A stretch of DNA of 64,000 nucleotides from Crossiella cryophila (GTDB lineage Bacteria > Actinomycetota > Actinomycetes > Mycobacteriales > Pseudonocardiaceae). The stretch spans positions 3,183,001 to 3,247,000 of the forward strand of contig NZ_JACHMH010000001.1 of assembly GCF_014204915.1 (NCBI RefSeq), in the 5' to 3' direction. Position 1 is the first letter of the stretch. Each line of letters opens with the position of its first letter. Below are positions 1 through 7,446 of the stretch, piece by piece. The notes beneath the pieces were generated by a model. It did not search any database. It was not told the DNA's origin and worked only from the letters and a program-made list of their open reading frames with translations. The translations under genes and the position numbers were made by a program.

Positions 1-2
1 TG

Positions 3-782
3 TCCCCGGCCCAGCACGTCGACGACCGGCTGGCCGAGGGCTCGGACTACATCAAGTTCGTGGTCGAGCCGATGGTCTCCAGCGACCCTTGGCCGACGAT
101 CAGCCCGGAGCAGGGCAGCGCGATCATCCGGCGGGCCCGCGAGCGCGGTGTGCTCAGCCTGGCGCACGTGTCCATGGCCGCGGACGCCCGCTGGCTGCTG
201 CGCGCCGGGGTGAACGGGCTGATCCACACCCCGCAGGACCGCGGGCTGAACCGGGAGGAGCTGTGGCTGGCCGCCCGCTCCGGCGCGTTCGTCACCAGCA
301 CCCTGGCCATCTTCCACTCGCTGCTCAACCAGCCCGCCTACCACCGGCGCTACACCGATCCGCGGGTGACGCCGTACCTCTCCGCGGCCCAGCGCAAGTT
401 CGCCGATGCCCGGTTCCCGCAGGAGTTCCCCGGCGACAGACCGGACCTGGACGCCGTGCACCACAACATCCGCGCCCTGGCCAAGGCGGGCGTGCCGATC
501 CTGGCAGGCACCGACGGCGCCAACCCCGGTCTGCCCAACGCGATCGGCCTGCTCTTCGAGCTGGAGCTGCTGGTCCAGGCGGGGCTCACGCCGATCGCCG
601 CGCTCACCGCGGCCACCTCGGCGCCCGCCCGGCACTTCGGGCTGCGTGACCGCGGCCGGATCAGGCCCGGCCTGCGCGCGGACCTGGTGCTCGTCGACGG
701 CGATCCGACCCAGGACATCAGCGCGTTGCCCGGCATCACCGCGGTCTGGCGCAACGGCACCCGGATCGACCGCAGGCCCTGA
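3..782 (+). CDS. Amidohydrolase family protein, C-terminal part (5' end outside window)
   Basis: This is the last 259 codons of a metal-dependent amidohydrolase; the reading frame is open from the window edge to the TGA at 780-782. The visible motifs are AEGSDYIK, a conserved turn of imidazolonepropionase/Xaa-Pro dipeptidase-like members, a histidine in LSLAHVSM, the metal-ligand aspartate in ILAGTDGANPG, and the closing small beta domain with GLRADLVLVDGDP. The N-terminal HxH metal site must lie upstream and cannot be checked. The substrate cannot be told from this part. The gene ends three bases before the stop of a convergent gene. Confidence 0.85.
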   Translation, partial: SPAQHVDDRLAEGSDYIKFVVEPMVSSDPWPTISPEQGSAIIRRARERGVLSLAHVSMAADARWLLRAGVNGLIHTPQDRGLNREELWLAARSGAFVTSTLAIFHSLLNQPAYHRRYTDPRVTPYLSAAQRKFADARFPQEFPGDRPDLDAVHHNIRALAKAGVPILAGTDGANPGLPNAIGLLFELELLVQAGLTPIAALTAATSAPARHFGLRDRGRIRPGLRADLVLVDGDPTQDISALPGITAVWRNGTRIDRRP

Positions 783-785
783 ACC

Positions 786-1862
786 TCAGTCCTCGATCGC
801 CCAGGTCAGGCTGTGCGCCTCGTCGCCAGGGTGCGGGCTCCACCGGATGTGGGTCAGCCGCAACGCCTCCGGCAGCACGTACACCGTGTGCCCGCCCGCG
901 GTCTCGCCCGGCGCCACGCCGATCCGGTGCGGCGGCCGGGAGGACAGCGCCACCGGGGCCTTGGAGATGTGCTGCCCGTCGTCGGTGACCAGCACCAGGT
1001 ACAGGTCCGGCAGCGAGGCGAAGGGCACCGGGCCGCGGTTGTGCAGCTCGGTGTGCACCACCACCGAACGTTCGCCCTCCTGCAGCCGGTACCCGGCCGC
1101 GGTGAACAGGAAGTCCGCCGGATCGACCACCTCGACCAGCTGGATGACCAGGCGTTCGCCTTCCTGGCCCTCGGTTTCCAGCGCGCCGCCGACCACACCG
1201 GCCCGGCTGTTCGCCACCGGGGCGGCGCTCACCGTCGGCTGGTCGCCACGGGCCCAGGCCGCCGACTGCGGCGGGCCCCAGGTGCTCATCGGATCCGCGC
1301 CAGCGGCCGGGAACTGCGGGGCGACGGGTGGCTGGGCCGGGAAACCGCCGCTGGGCGGGTAGGCCGGGGGCGGCGGCGGGTAGGCGCCGGTGCGATTGCC
1401 CGGCTGCTGCGCCGGATACGGGCCGCTCGGGGTGCCGTACGGACCGCTGGGTGTCCCGTGTGGACCGGGATACGGGCCGCTCGGCGTGCCATAGGGGCCG
1501 CTGGGGGTGCCGTGCGCCGGGTAGGGACCACTGGGGGTGCCGTAGGCCGGACCGGGTCCGTTCGGCACGCCGTACCCGGCCGGGCCGTACATCGGTGCGG
1601 GTGGTGGCACGGCGGGCGGTGGTGCGGCTGGCGGGAAACCGGTCCACGCCCCGGCCGCGGCGAGTGCGCCACGCAGGCCGTTCGGATCGAACTCCACGCC
1701 GACGATCAGCGGCAACCCGCTGGCCGACAACGCCACCAGCCGGGAGGCGGCCTCCCGGGGGTCCAGACCGGCCCTGGCCGCGATCTCGTGCACGGGAGCC
1801 GCACGCCCGGACTCGGCCAGCAGGGCGAGCAGGCGCATGTCAACGGGATCGGGCGACACCAC
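786..1862 (-). CDS. Hypothetical protein: winged-helix-like N-terminus, Gly-Pro-Tyr repeat linker, beta-rich C-terminus
   Basis: I do not recognise a named family. The N-terminal 60 or so residues read like a small winged-helix domain (RLLALLAESGRAAPVHEIAA then AGLDPREAASRLVAL). A linker of roughly 120 residues rich in Pro, Gly and Tyr follows, with repeated GTPSGPYP-type units. The C-terminal 170 residues look like an immunoglobulin-type beta domain (SVVVHTELHNRGPVPF and VALSSRPPHRIGVAPGETA), comparable with DUF4352-like domains. The GTG at 1862 is chosen because GGGGTAGG lies 7-8 bases upstream; a TTG at 1868 and an ATG at 1838 are alternatives. DNA binding is only suggested by the N-terminal fold. 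Confidence 0.7.
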   Translation of the reverse strand: MVSPDPVDMRLLALLAESGRAAPVHEIAARAGLDPREAASRLVALSASGLPLIVGVEFDPNGLRGALAAAGAWTGFPPAAPPPAVPPPAPMYGPAGYGVPNGPGPAYGTPSGPYPAHGTPSGPYGTPSGPYPGPHGTPSGPYGTPSGPYPAQQPGNRTGAYPPPPPAYPPSGGFPAQPPVAPQFPAAGADPMSTWGPPQSAAWARGDQPTVSAAPVANSRAGVVGGALETEGQEGERLVIQLVEVVDPADFLFTAAGYRLQEGERSVVVHTELHNRGPVPFASLPDLYLVLVTDDGQHISKAPVALSSRPPHRIGVAPGETAGGHTVYVLPEALRLTHIRWSPHPGDEAHSLTWAIED

Positions 1863-1930
1863 GGGCAAAAACCTACCCCGTCCCCGCGATCACCGTCGGG
1901 GCGCACCCACCGACGGAAAAACCAGAGATG

Positions 1931-1972
1931 TGACCCTTGTCATCCTCCACCCGGTCTGGTGACTATTTCACC
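1931..1972. promoter_or_regulatory. Two small inverted repeats upstream of the sugar ABC operon
   Basis: The leader between the divergent gene at 1862 and the binding-protein start at 2019 contains TGAC-CCTT-GTCA (1931-1942) and GGTGA-CTATT-TCACC (1958-1972). They lie 47-88 bases before the operon start, where a repressor or activator would act. No regulator gene adjoins them, and short arms like these are weak evidence in GC-rich DNA. Confidence 0.3.
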
Positions 1973-2018
1973 CCACGTAGATCAGCCAGGTGAACCACCG
2001 GCTCCGAGGAGGTGGCGG

Positions 2019-3407
2019 ATGCGCAAGCTCGCGACTCCGCTCGTTGTGGTCGCGTCACTGGGATTGCTCGCCGGATGTCTCGGCAGCCCCCAGCAGACCG
2101 ACACCGCCCGCAACGCCGACGCGAAGGAGCTGACGCTCACCATCACCGGCAACTCCGTGGTCGGCGGCAAGAACGCCGCCCGCGCGGCCTGGGTCACCGA
2201 CTGGGTGATCCCGAAGTTCGTCGAGGCGCAGAAGGCCAAGGGCGTCACCGCCACGGTGAAGTTCGAGGGCAGCGGCGCCGGTGATGAGGACTACAAGACC
2301 AAGGTCGCGCTGGACCTCAAGACCGGCGGCGGCGCCGACGTGCTCACCATCGACGGCATCTGGGTCGGCGAGTTCGCCGAGGCCGGACAGCTCAAACCCC
2401 TGGACGAGCTGCTGGGCAAGTCCCAGGTGGACGCCTGGGAGGGCTGGGCGCAGATCCCCAAGTCCGTGCAGGGCCTCGGCAGCTTCGGCGACCGGCGCTA
2501 CGGCATCCCGGACGGCACCGACGGCCGGGTGCTCTTCTTCAACAAGAAGCTGTTCGCCCAGGCCGGACTGCCCTCGGACTGGCAGCCGAAGAGCTGGACG
2601 GACATCCTGGACGCGGCCGCGGGGCTGAAAAAGCTGCCCGGAGTGACCCCGTTGCAGGTCAACGCGGGCACCGCGATGGGTGAGGCGACCACCATGCAGG
2701 GCGTGTTGCCGATGCTGGCCAGTGCCGGGAAACCGCTTTACCGCGACGGGAAGTGGCAGGCCGGGCCCGCGCTGGGCGAGGTGCTGGAGTTCTACGCCAA
2801 GGTCTACCGGGAGGGTCTCGGCGATCCGCTGACCCAGCAGGAGGCCAAGGGCCGGGACAAGTCCTTCGCCCAGTTCGCCGAGGGCAGGCTCGGCATCATG
2901 ATCGAGAGCGACTACCTGTGGCGCGGGGTGGTCGAACCGACCCGTGGCGTGGCCAAGATGGCCGACCGGGACCAGGTCGTGGGCTGGGCCAAGATCCCGG
3001 CGCGGCAGCCCGGGGTCGGCGGGCGGGACTTCGTGAGCATGTCCGGCGGCGCGGTGAACGTGGTCAACCCGGCCACCAAGTACCCGCGGCAGGCCTGGGA
3101 GCTGCTGCAGTTCATGAACTCCGCCGAGTCGATCAAGGCGCGGATGGGCGGCGGCGCGCAGGTCACCGCCCGCGCCGACGTCAACGACCAGGTCCTCGCC
3201 GGCGACCCGATGCTGTCCTACGTGGCCCGCGAGGTGCTGCCGGTGACCCAGTACCGGCCGCCGGTGGCCGGGTACCCGCGGGTGTCCGCCGCCCTGCAAC
3301 AGGCCACCGCTGACGTCATCGCCGGTCGCAGCGTGCCCGAGGCGCTGTCGAACTACCGGGCCGCGCTGTCCAAGATCGTCGGCGAGTCCAATGTCGACGC
3401 CGGTTGA
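2019..3407 (+). CDS. Sugar ABC transporter substrate-binding lipoprotein
   Basis: First gene of a five-gene operon. The 462-residue product starts with a lipoprotein signal peptide (MRKLATPLVVVASLGLLAGC, lipobox cysteine at residue 20), so it should be anchored outside the membrane and deliver a solute to the permeases. Family features of bacterial extracellular solute-binding protein 1 are visible: DVLTIDGIWVGEFAEAGQL early, RYGIPDGTDGRVLFFNKKLF in the hinge region, and SGGAVNVVNPATKYPRQAWE near the C-terminus. GAGGAGG sits 7 bases before the ATG, which fixes the start although the frame stays open far upstream. It overlaps the next gene by 17 bases. The ligand is probably an oligosaccharide or glycoside, inferred from the mannosidase downstream. 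Confidence 0.93.
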   Translation: MRKLATPLVVVASLGLLAGCLGSPQQTDTARNADAKELTLTITGNSVVGGKNAARAAWVTDWVIPKFVEAQKAKGVTATVKFEGSGAGDEDYKTKVALDLKTGGGADVLTIDGIWVGEFAEAGQLKPLDELLGKSQVDAWEGWAQIPKSVQGLGSFGDRRYGIPDGTDGRVLFFNKKLFAQAGLPSDWQPKSWTDILDAAAGLKKLPGVTPLQVNAGTAMGEATTMQGVLPMLASAGKPLYRDGKWQAGPALGEVLEFYAKVYREGLGDPLTQQEAKGRDKSFAQFAEGRLGIMIESDYLWRGVVEPTRGVAKMADRDQVVGWAKIPARQPGVGGRDFVSMSGGAVNVVNPATKYPRQAWELLQFMNSAESIKARMGGGAQVTARADVNDQVLAGDPMLSYVAREVLPVTQYRPPVAGYPRVSAALQQATADVIAGRSVPEALSNYRAALSKIVGESNVDAG

Positions 3408-4329
3408 CCTCACCCCCGCGGCGGAGTCCACAGTGGACACTCCGTCGCGGCGGGGCCGGATCGCCGACGTGGCCGGGCTCGGCGTGGGCCGCGCGGTCGC
3501 CTTCGTGCTGCCCGCACTGGCCCTGATCGCGTTGTTCCTGGTCTTCCCCGCGCTGTGGACGCTCTACATCGGCATCACCGACTACCAGCTCACCGGCCCG
3601 GCCGCGGCCAACCCGCAGGTCATCGGCATCGGCAACTTCCTCACCGCGCTGGGCGACACGCTGTTCCGCAACTCGCTGTGGCTGACCGTGCTGTTCGTGC
3701 TCGGCTCCGCGGTGATCGGGCAGAACCTGCTCGGCTTCGGCCTGGCCTGGCTGCTGCGCGGGGCCCGGCCCTGGCTGCGGCGGCTCACCGAGAGCCTGGT
3801 GCTGCTGGCCTGGATCCTGCCCAGCACGGTGGTCGCCTTCCTCTGGTTCGCCGTGCTGGACCGGGACGGCGGCACGCTGAACCTGTTGCTGGGCACCGAG
3901 GGCACCGCCTGGCTGGTGCGGTACCCGCTGATCTCGATCATCCTGTTCAACATCTGGCGCGGCACCGCCTTCTCCATGCTGCTGTACTCCTCGGCGCTGG
4001 CCGCGGTGCCGCCCTCACAGCTGGAGACCGCGAAACTGGTCGGCGCCAGCGGCTGGCAGACCGTGCGGGACGTGGTGTTCCCGCACATCCGCGGGCACGT
4101 GCTGACCAACACGCTGCTGATCAGCCTGTGGACGGCCAACGACTTCACCCCGTTCCTGCTCACCGCCGGCGGCCCCAACCACGCCTCGGAGACCCTGCCG
4201 GTGTTCATCTACCGCCAGGCCCTGGAGGGCGGGCAGCTCGGCTACGCCTCGGCGATCTCGTTGCTGCTGCTGGTGGCCAACCTGGTGGTGGCCGGGCTGT
4301 ACCTGCGACTGCTGCGGAGGCGCTCATGA
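3391..4329 (+). CDS. Sugar ABC transporter permease, MalF/UgpA type
   Basis: A 312-residue inner-membrane permease with six or so predicted helices. The cytoplasmic EAA loop that docks on the ATPase is visible as ETAKLVGASGWQTVRDVVFP near residue 215. About 30 hydrophilic residues precede the first helix, normal for this family. The ATG at 3391 lies inside the end of the binding-protein gene, and the stop overlaps the next start as ATGA, so the operon is probably translationally coupled. A perfect GTCCACAGTGGAC motif lies in codons 12-16. It should pair with the next gene product to form the channel. Confidence 0.94.
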   Translation: MSTPVDLTPAAESTVDTPSRRGRIADVAGLGVGRAVAFVLPALALIALFLVFPALWTLYIGITDYQLTGPAAANPQVIGIGNFLTALGDTLFRNSLWLTVLFVLGSAVIGQNLLGFGLAWLLRGARPWLRRLTESLVLLAWILPSTVVAFLWFAVLDRDGGTLNLLLGTEGTAWLVRYPLISIILFNIWRGTAFSMLLYSSALAAVPPSQLETAKLVGASGWQTVRDVVFPHIRGHVLTNTLLISLWTANDFTPFLLTAGGPNHASETLPVFIYRQALEGGQLGYASAISLLLLVANLVVAGLYLRLLRRRS

Positions 4330-5147
4330 GCGTGCAGTACCTGCTGCGCCGGATCGGGTTCTACACGCTGATCGCGGCGGTGCTGTTCTTCTTCGCGGTG
4401 CCGATGCTGTGGCTGGCCAGCGCGCCCTTCGACGCCAAACCCGGCCTCGGCCTGCGCTGGCCGGAGTGGACCCTGGACAACGTCGGCAAGACCCTGGAGC
4501 ACCCGTACGCGCTCACCTCGCTGCTGAACTCGTTGCTGCTGTGCGGGATCGCCACCATCGTGACCACGGTGTGCGCCGCACTGGCCGCCTACGCGCTCTC
4601 CAGGGTGCGCATCCCCGGCCGGGATCTGTTGCTGTACCTGCTGTTGCTGCTCTCCAGCGTGGTCACCGGCACCGCGGCGATGGTGCCGATCTTCGTGATG
4701 ATGTTCCAGCTCGGACTGATCAACTCCCAGTACGGCACCGCGCTGGTGATCGCCGGCGGCATGCTGCCCGCGGCCATCTTCATCCTCAAGGACTTCATGG
4801 ACTCGGTGCCGCGCTCCTACGAGGAGTCGGCCAGGGTCTTCGGCGCCTCACCGGGCCAGGTGCTGCGGCACGTGGTGCTGCCGGTGGCCCGGCCCGGCAT
4901 CGCGACCATCCTGGTGTGGGCCTTCGTCAACGCCTGGGGCAACTTCCTGCTGCCGTTCCTGCTGCTGCGCGAGGTCGAGACGCAACCGGCCGCGGTGCTG
5001 CTGCGCACCCTGCAGGACGAGGGCGGCAGCGCCAACCTCACCGTGATCCCGGTGTTCTCACTGCTGTACTCGATACCGGTGGTGCTGCTGTACCTGATCG
5101 TCAGCAAACGCTACGGGTTCCGCTTCCACGGAGGGATCAAGAGCTGA
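4326..5147 (+). CDS. Sugar ABC transporter permease, MalG/UgpE type
   Basis: A 273-residue second permease of the importer, with six hydrophobic segments and the EAA loop EESARVFGASPGQVLRHVVL near residue 160. It ends with the short cytoplasmic tail usual for MalG-type subunits (SKRYGFRFHGGIKS). The ATG at 4326 overlaps the preceding TGA, and its own TGA shares one base with the next ATG (TGATG at 5145-5149). I prefer this start to any upstream one because of the coupling and because the first helix follows directly. Confidence 0.94.
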   Translation: MSVQYLLRRIGFYTLIAAVLFFFAVPMLWLASAPFDAKPGLGLRWPEWTLDNVGKTLEHPYALTSLLNSLLLCGIATIVTTVCAALAAYALSRVRIPGRDLLLYLLLLLSSVVTGTAAMVPIFVMMFQLGLINSQYGTALVIAGGMLPAAIFILKDFMDSVPRSYEESARVFGASPGQVLRHVVLPVARPGIATILVWAFVNAWGNFLLPFLLLREVETQPAAVLLRTLQDEGGSANLTVIPVFSLLYSIPVVLLYLIVSKRYGFRFHGGIKS

Positions 5148-6232
5148 TGGCCGGTATCGACATCACCGCACTCTCCACGGTGTACCCCAACGGGGTGCGC
5201 GCGGTGGACGACCTCGACCTGCACATCGCCGACGGCGAGTTCTTCGCCCTGCTCGGGCCCTCCGGCTGCGGCAAGACCACGCTGCTGCGCACCATCGCCG
5301 GGCTGGAGCAGTCCAACGCCGGCACGATCACCATCGGCGCCAACGAGGTCACCGCGGTCGACCCCGGCAAACGCGGGGTGGCCATGGTGTTCCAGGACTA
5401 CGCGCTGCTCCCGCACATGACCGTGGCGGAGAACATCGGCTATCCGCTGCGGGTGCGCGGGCAGAGCAAGGCCGCGCAACGCGAGATCGCCGAGTCCACC
5501 TCGGCCGGACTGAGCCTGGCCGGGCTCCTGGAGCGCCGTCCCGCCCAGCTCTCCGGCGGCCAGCAGCAGCGGGTCGCGCTGGCCCGCGCCATCGCGATGG
5601 GTGCGGAGGTGCTGCTGCTGGACGAGCCACTGTCCAATCTGGACGCCCGGTTGCGACTGGAAGCCCGCACCTTCCTCAAGCGGCTGCAACGGGAACTGGG
5701 CATCACCACGGTCTTCGTCACCCACGACCAGGCCGAGGCGCTCGCACTGGCCGACCGGATCGCGGTGATGGAGTCCGGCCGGATCCGGCAACTCGGCAGT
5801 CCGCGTGAGGTGTTCCAGCGGCCGGCGAGTGTGTTCGTGGCGAACTTCATCGGGTCCACCCCGATGAACCTGCTCGACGCGGTGGTCGTCGAGGACGAGG
5901 TGGAGGTGGCAGATGCGAGGCTGGGTCGGCCCCTGGGTCTGGCCGTGTCCGACGGCGACAAGGTCACGGCGGGAATCCGCCCCGAATACCTCCGGCTCGC
6001 CCCGCGGGGCACGGCAGGTGGGATCTCCGGCGTGGTGTCGACGGTGGAGAACCTCGGGGTGAGTTCCCTGGTGTCGCTGGAATGCGCGGGCGGTGTGCTG
6101 GTCGGCGTCACCGTGCCGGAACAGGACGAGCCACCCATCGGCAGCACCGTCACCGCGGTCCCCGAACCCGGCAGGCTGCTGCTCTTCGACGCCGAAGGTT
6201 CGCTGCTCAGCCCGGAACCGGTGCCCGCATGA
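5147..6232 (+). CDS. ABC transporter ATP-binding protein with TOBE domain
   Basis: A 361-residue ATPase that energises the importer. Walker A GPSGCGKTT is at residues 37-45, the Q-loop in AMVFQDYALLPHM near 87, the signature LSGGQQQR near 135, Walker B VLLLDEPLSNLD near 155, and the switch histidine in VFVTHDQAEAL. The C-terminal 110 residues form a TOBE-type regulatory domain, as in MalK, UgpC and PotA. Many actinomycetes use one shared ATPase (MsiK) for several sugar importers; this operon carries its own. The stop overlaps the next ATG as ATGA. Confidence 0.94.
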   Translation: MAGIDITALSTVYPNGVRAVDDLDLHIADGEFFALLGPSGCGKTTLLRTIAGLEQSNAGTITIGANEVTAVDPGKRGVAMVFQDYALLPHMTVAENIGYPLRVRGQSKAAQREIAESTSAGLSLAGLLERRPAQLSGGQQQRVALARAIAMGAEVLLLDEPLSNLDARLRLEARTFLKRLQRELGITTVFVTHDQAEALALADRIAVMESGRIRQLGSPREVFQRPASVFVANFIGSTPMNLLDAVVVEDEVEVADARLGRPLGLAVSDGDKVTAGIRPEYLRLAPRGTAGGISGVVSTVENLGVSSLVSLECAGGVLVGVTVPEQDEPPIGSTVTAVPEPGRLLLFDAEGSLLSPEPVPA

Positions 6233-7446
6233 TCATCCACAGTGGACTGATCACCCGCGAGCACCGGTCGGCGAGCCGCTGGCTGGACCTGTCCTTCGAG
6301 GTCCCGCCGGGCTGTGCCGGCATCACCGTCGAGCTGACCTACGCCGACCCGGCCATCCTGGACATCGGCTGCGCCGGTCCGGCGGGCTGGCGTGGCTGGT
6401 CCGGTTCGGCCCGCCGCCGCTTCGCCATCACCGCCGAGACCGCCACCCCCGGCTACCTGCCCGGCGAACCGGAACCGGGGGAGTGGCGGGTGGTGCTTGG
6501 CCTGCACCGGATCCCGCCCGAGGGCGCGCACGCCCAGGTCGAGGTGACCCTCGGCCCGGCCTTCGTCGAGGTCGCGCCACCCGCCCCGCTGGCACCCGCG
6601 CCCCGGCCGGTCCGGCAGTTACCGGCCACCGCGGGCCTGCGCTGGATCCCGGCCGACCTGCACTCGCACACCCTGCACTCCGACGGCAAACTCACCGTGC
6701 CGGAACTGGCCGCGCTGGCGGTGTCCAACGGCCTGTCCGCACTCGCGGTCACCGACCACAACACCGTCGCGCACCACGCCGAACTGGCCGAGGTCGGCGA
6801 CCGGTACGGCATCGCGCTGATCCCCGGCCAGGAGGTCACCACCGATTCGGGGCACGCCAACGCCTTCGGCGACATCGGCTGGATCGACTTCCGCAGGCCC
6901 CCTGCCGAATGGCTGTCCACAGTGGAGGAACGCGGCGGGCTGCTGTCCATCAACCACCCGCTCTCCGGCGACTGCTCCTGGCGGGACCCGATGCCCCTCC
7001 GTCCACCGCTGGCCGAGATCTGGCACTCCAGCTGGTGGAGCCGGACCTGGGGTGGCCCGCTCGCGTTCTGGCGGTCCTGGGGCATGCACGTCACCCCGGT
7101 CGGCGGCAGCGACTTCCACGGCCGCGGCACCGACGCCGAACCCGGCAACCCGACCACCTGGCTGGCCGTGGACGAGAACGCCTACGGTCCAGGCGAACTG
7201 GCCAAGGCCGCCCTGGATGCGTTGCGCGCGGGCCGCACCGCGATCAGCGCCAACCCGGACGCCCCGGTGCTGCTGCCGGTGGACGGCGATCTGATGCTCC
7301 TCGGCGCGTCGGGGGCGCTGCTCTACGGCCCGGACGGCAGCCGGTACGAGGCCCGGACCGAGGGCAGGCTGCCCGCCGCCGGTCCGGGCGGTCACGTGCT
7401 CACCGATCACGAGGGCGGCATGATCACCCTCTGCGGCAACCCCTGA
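6229..7446 (+). CDS. PHP-domain metal-dependent hydrolase, CehA/McbA-like
   Basis: A 405-residue protein translationally coupled to the transporter ATPase (ATGA at 6229-6232). After a beta-rich N-terminal region of about 140 residues comes a PHP domain: ADLHSHTLHSDGK near residue 142, VTDHNTV, PGQEVTT, a histidine in SINHPLSGDC and GGSDFHGRG near residue 297. These are the usual metal ligands of PHP phosphoesterases and the related CehA/McbA hydrolases. No signal peptide is seen, so it is likely cytoplasmic. Its place in the operon suggests it cleaves an ester or phosphodiester in the imported compound; this is inference. Its last 40 bases overlap the end of the convergent mannosidase gene. 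Confidence 0.85.
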   Translation: MIIHSGLITREHRSASRWLDLSFEVPPGCAGITVELTYADPAILDIGCAGPAGWRGWSGSARRRFAITAETATPGYLPGEPEPGEWRVVLGLHRIPPEGAHAQVEVTLGPAFVEVAPPAPLAPAPRPVRQLPATAGLRWIPADLHSHTLHSDGKLTVPELAALAVSNGLSALAVTDHNTVAHHAELAEVGDRYGIALIPGQEVTTDSGHANAFGDIGWIDFRRPPAEWLSTVEERGGLLSINHPLSGDCSWRDPMPLRPPLAEIWHSSWWSRTWGGPLAFWRSWGMHVTPVGGSDFHGRGTDAEPGNPTTWLAVDENAYGPGELAKAALDALRAGRTAISANPDAPVLLPVDGDLMLLGASGALLYGPDGSRYEARTEGRLPAAGPGGHVLTDHEGGMITLCGNP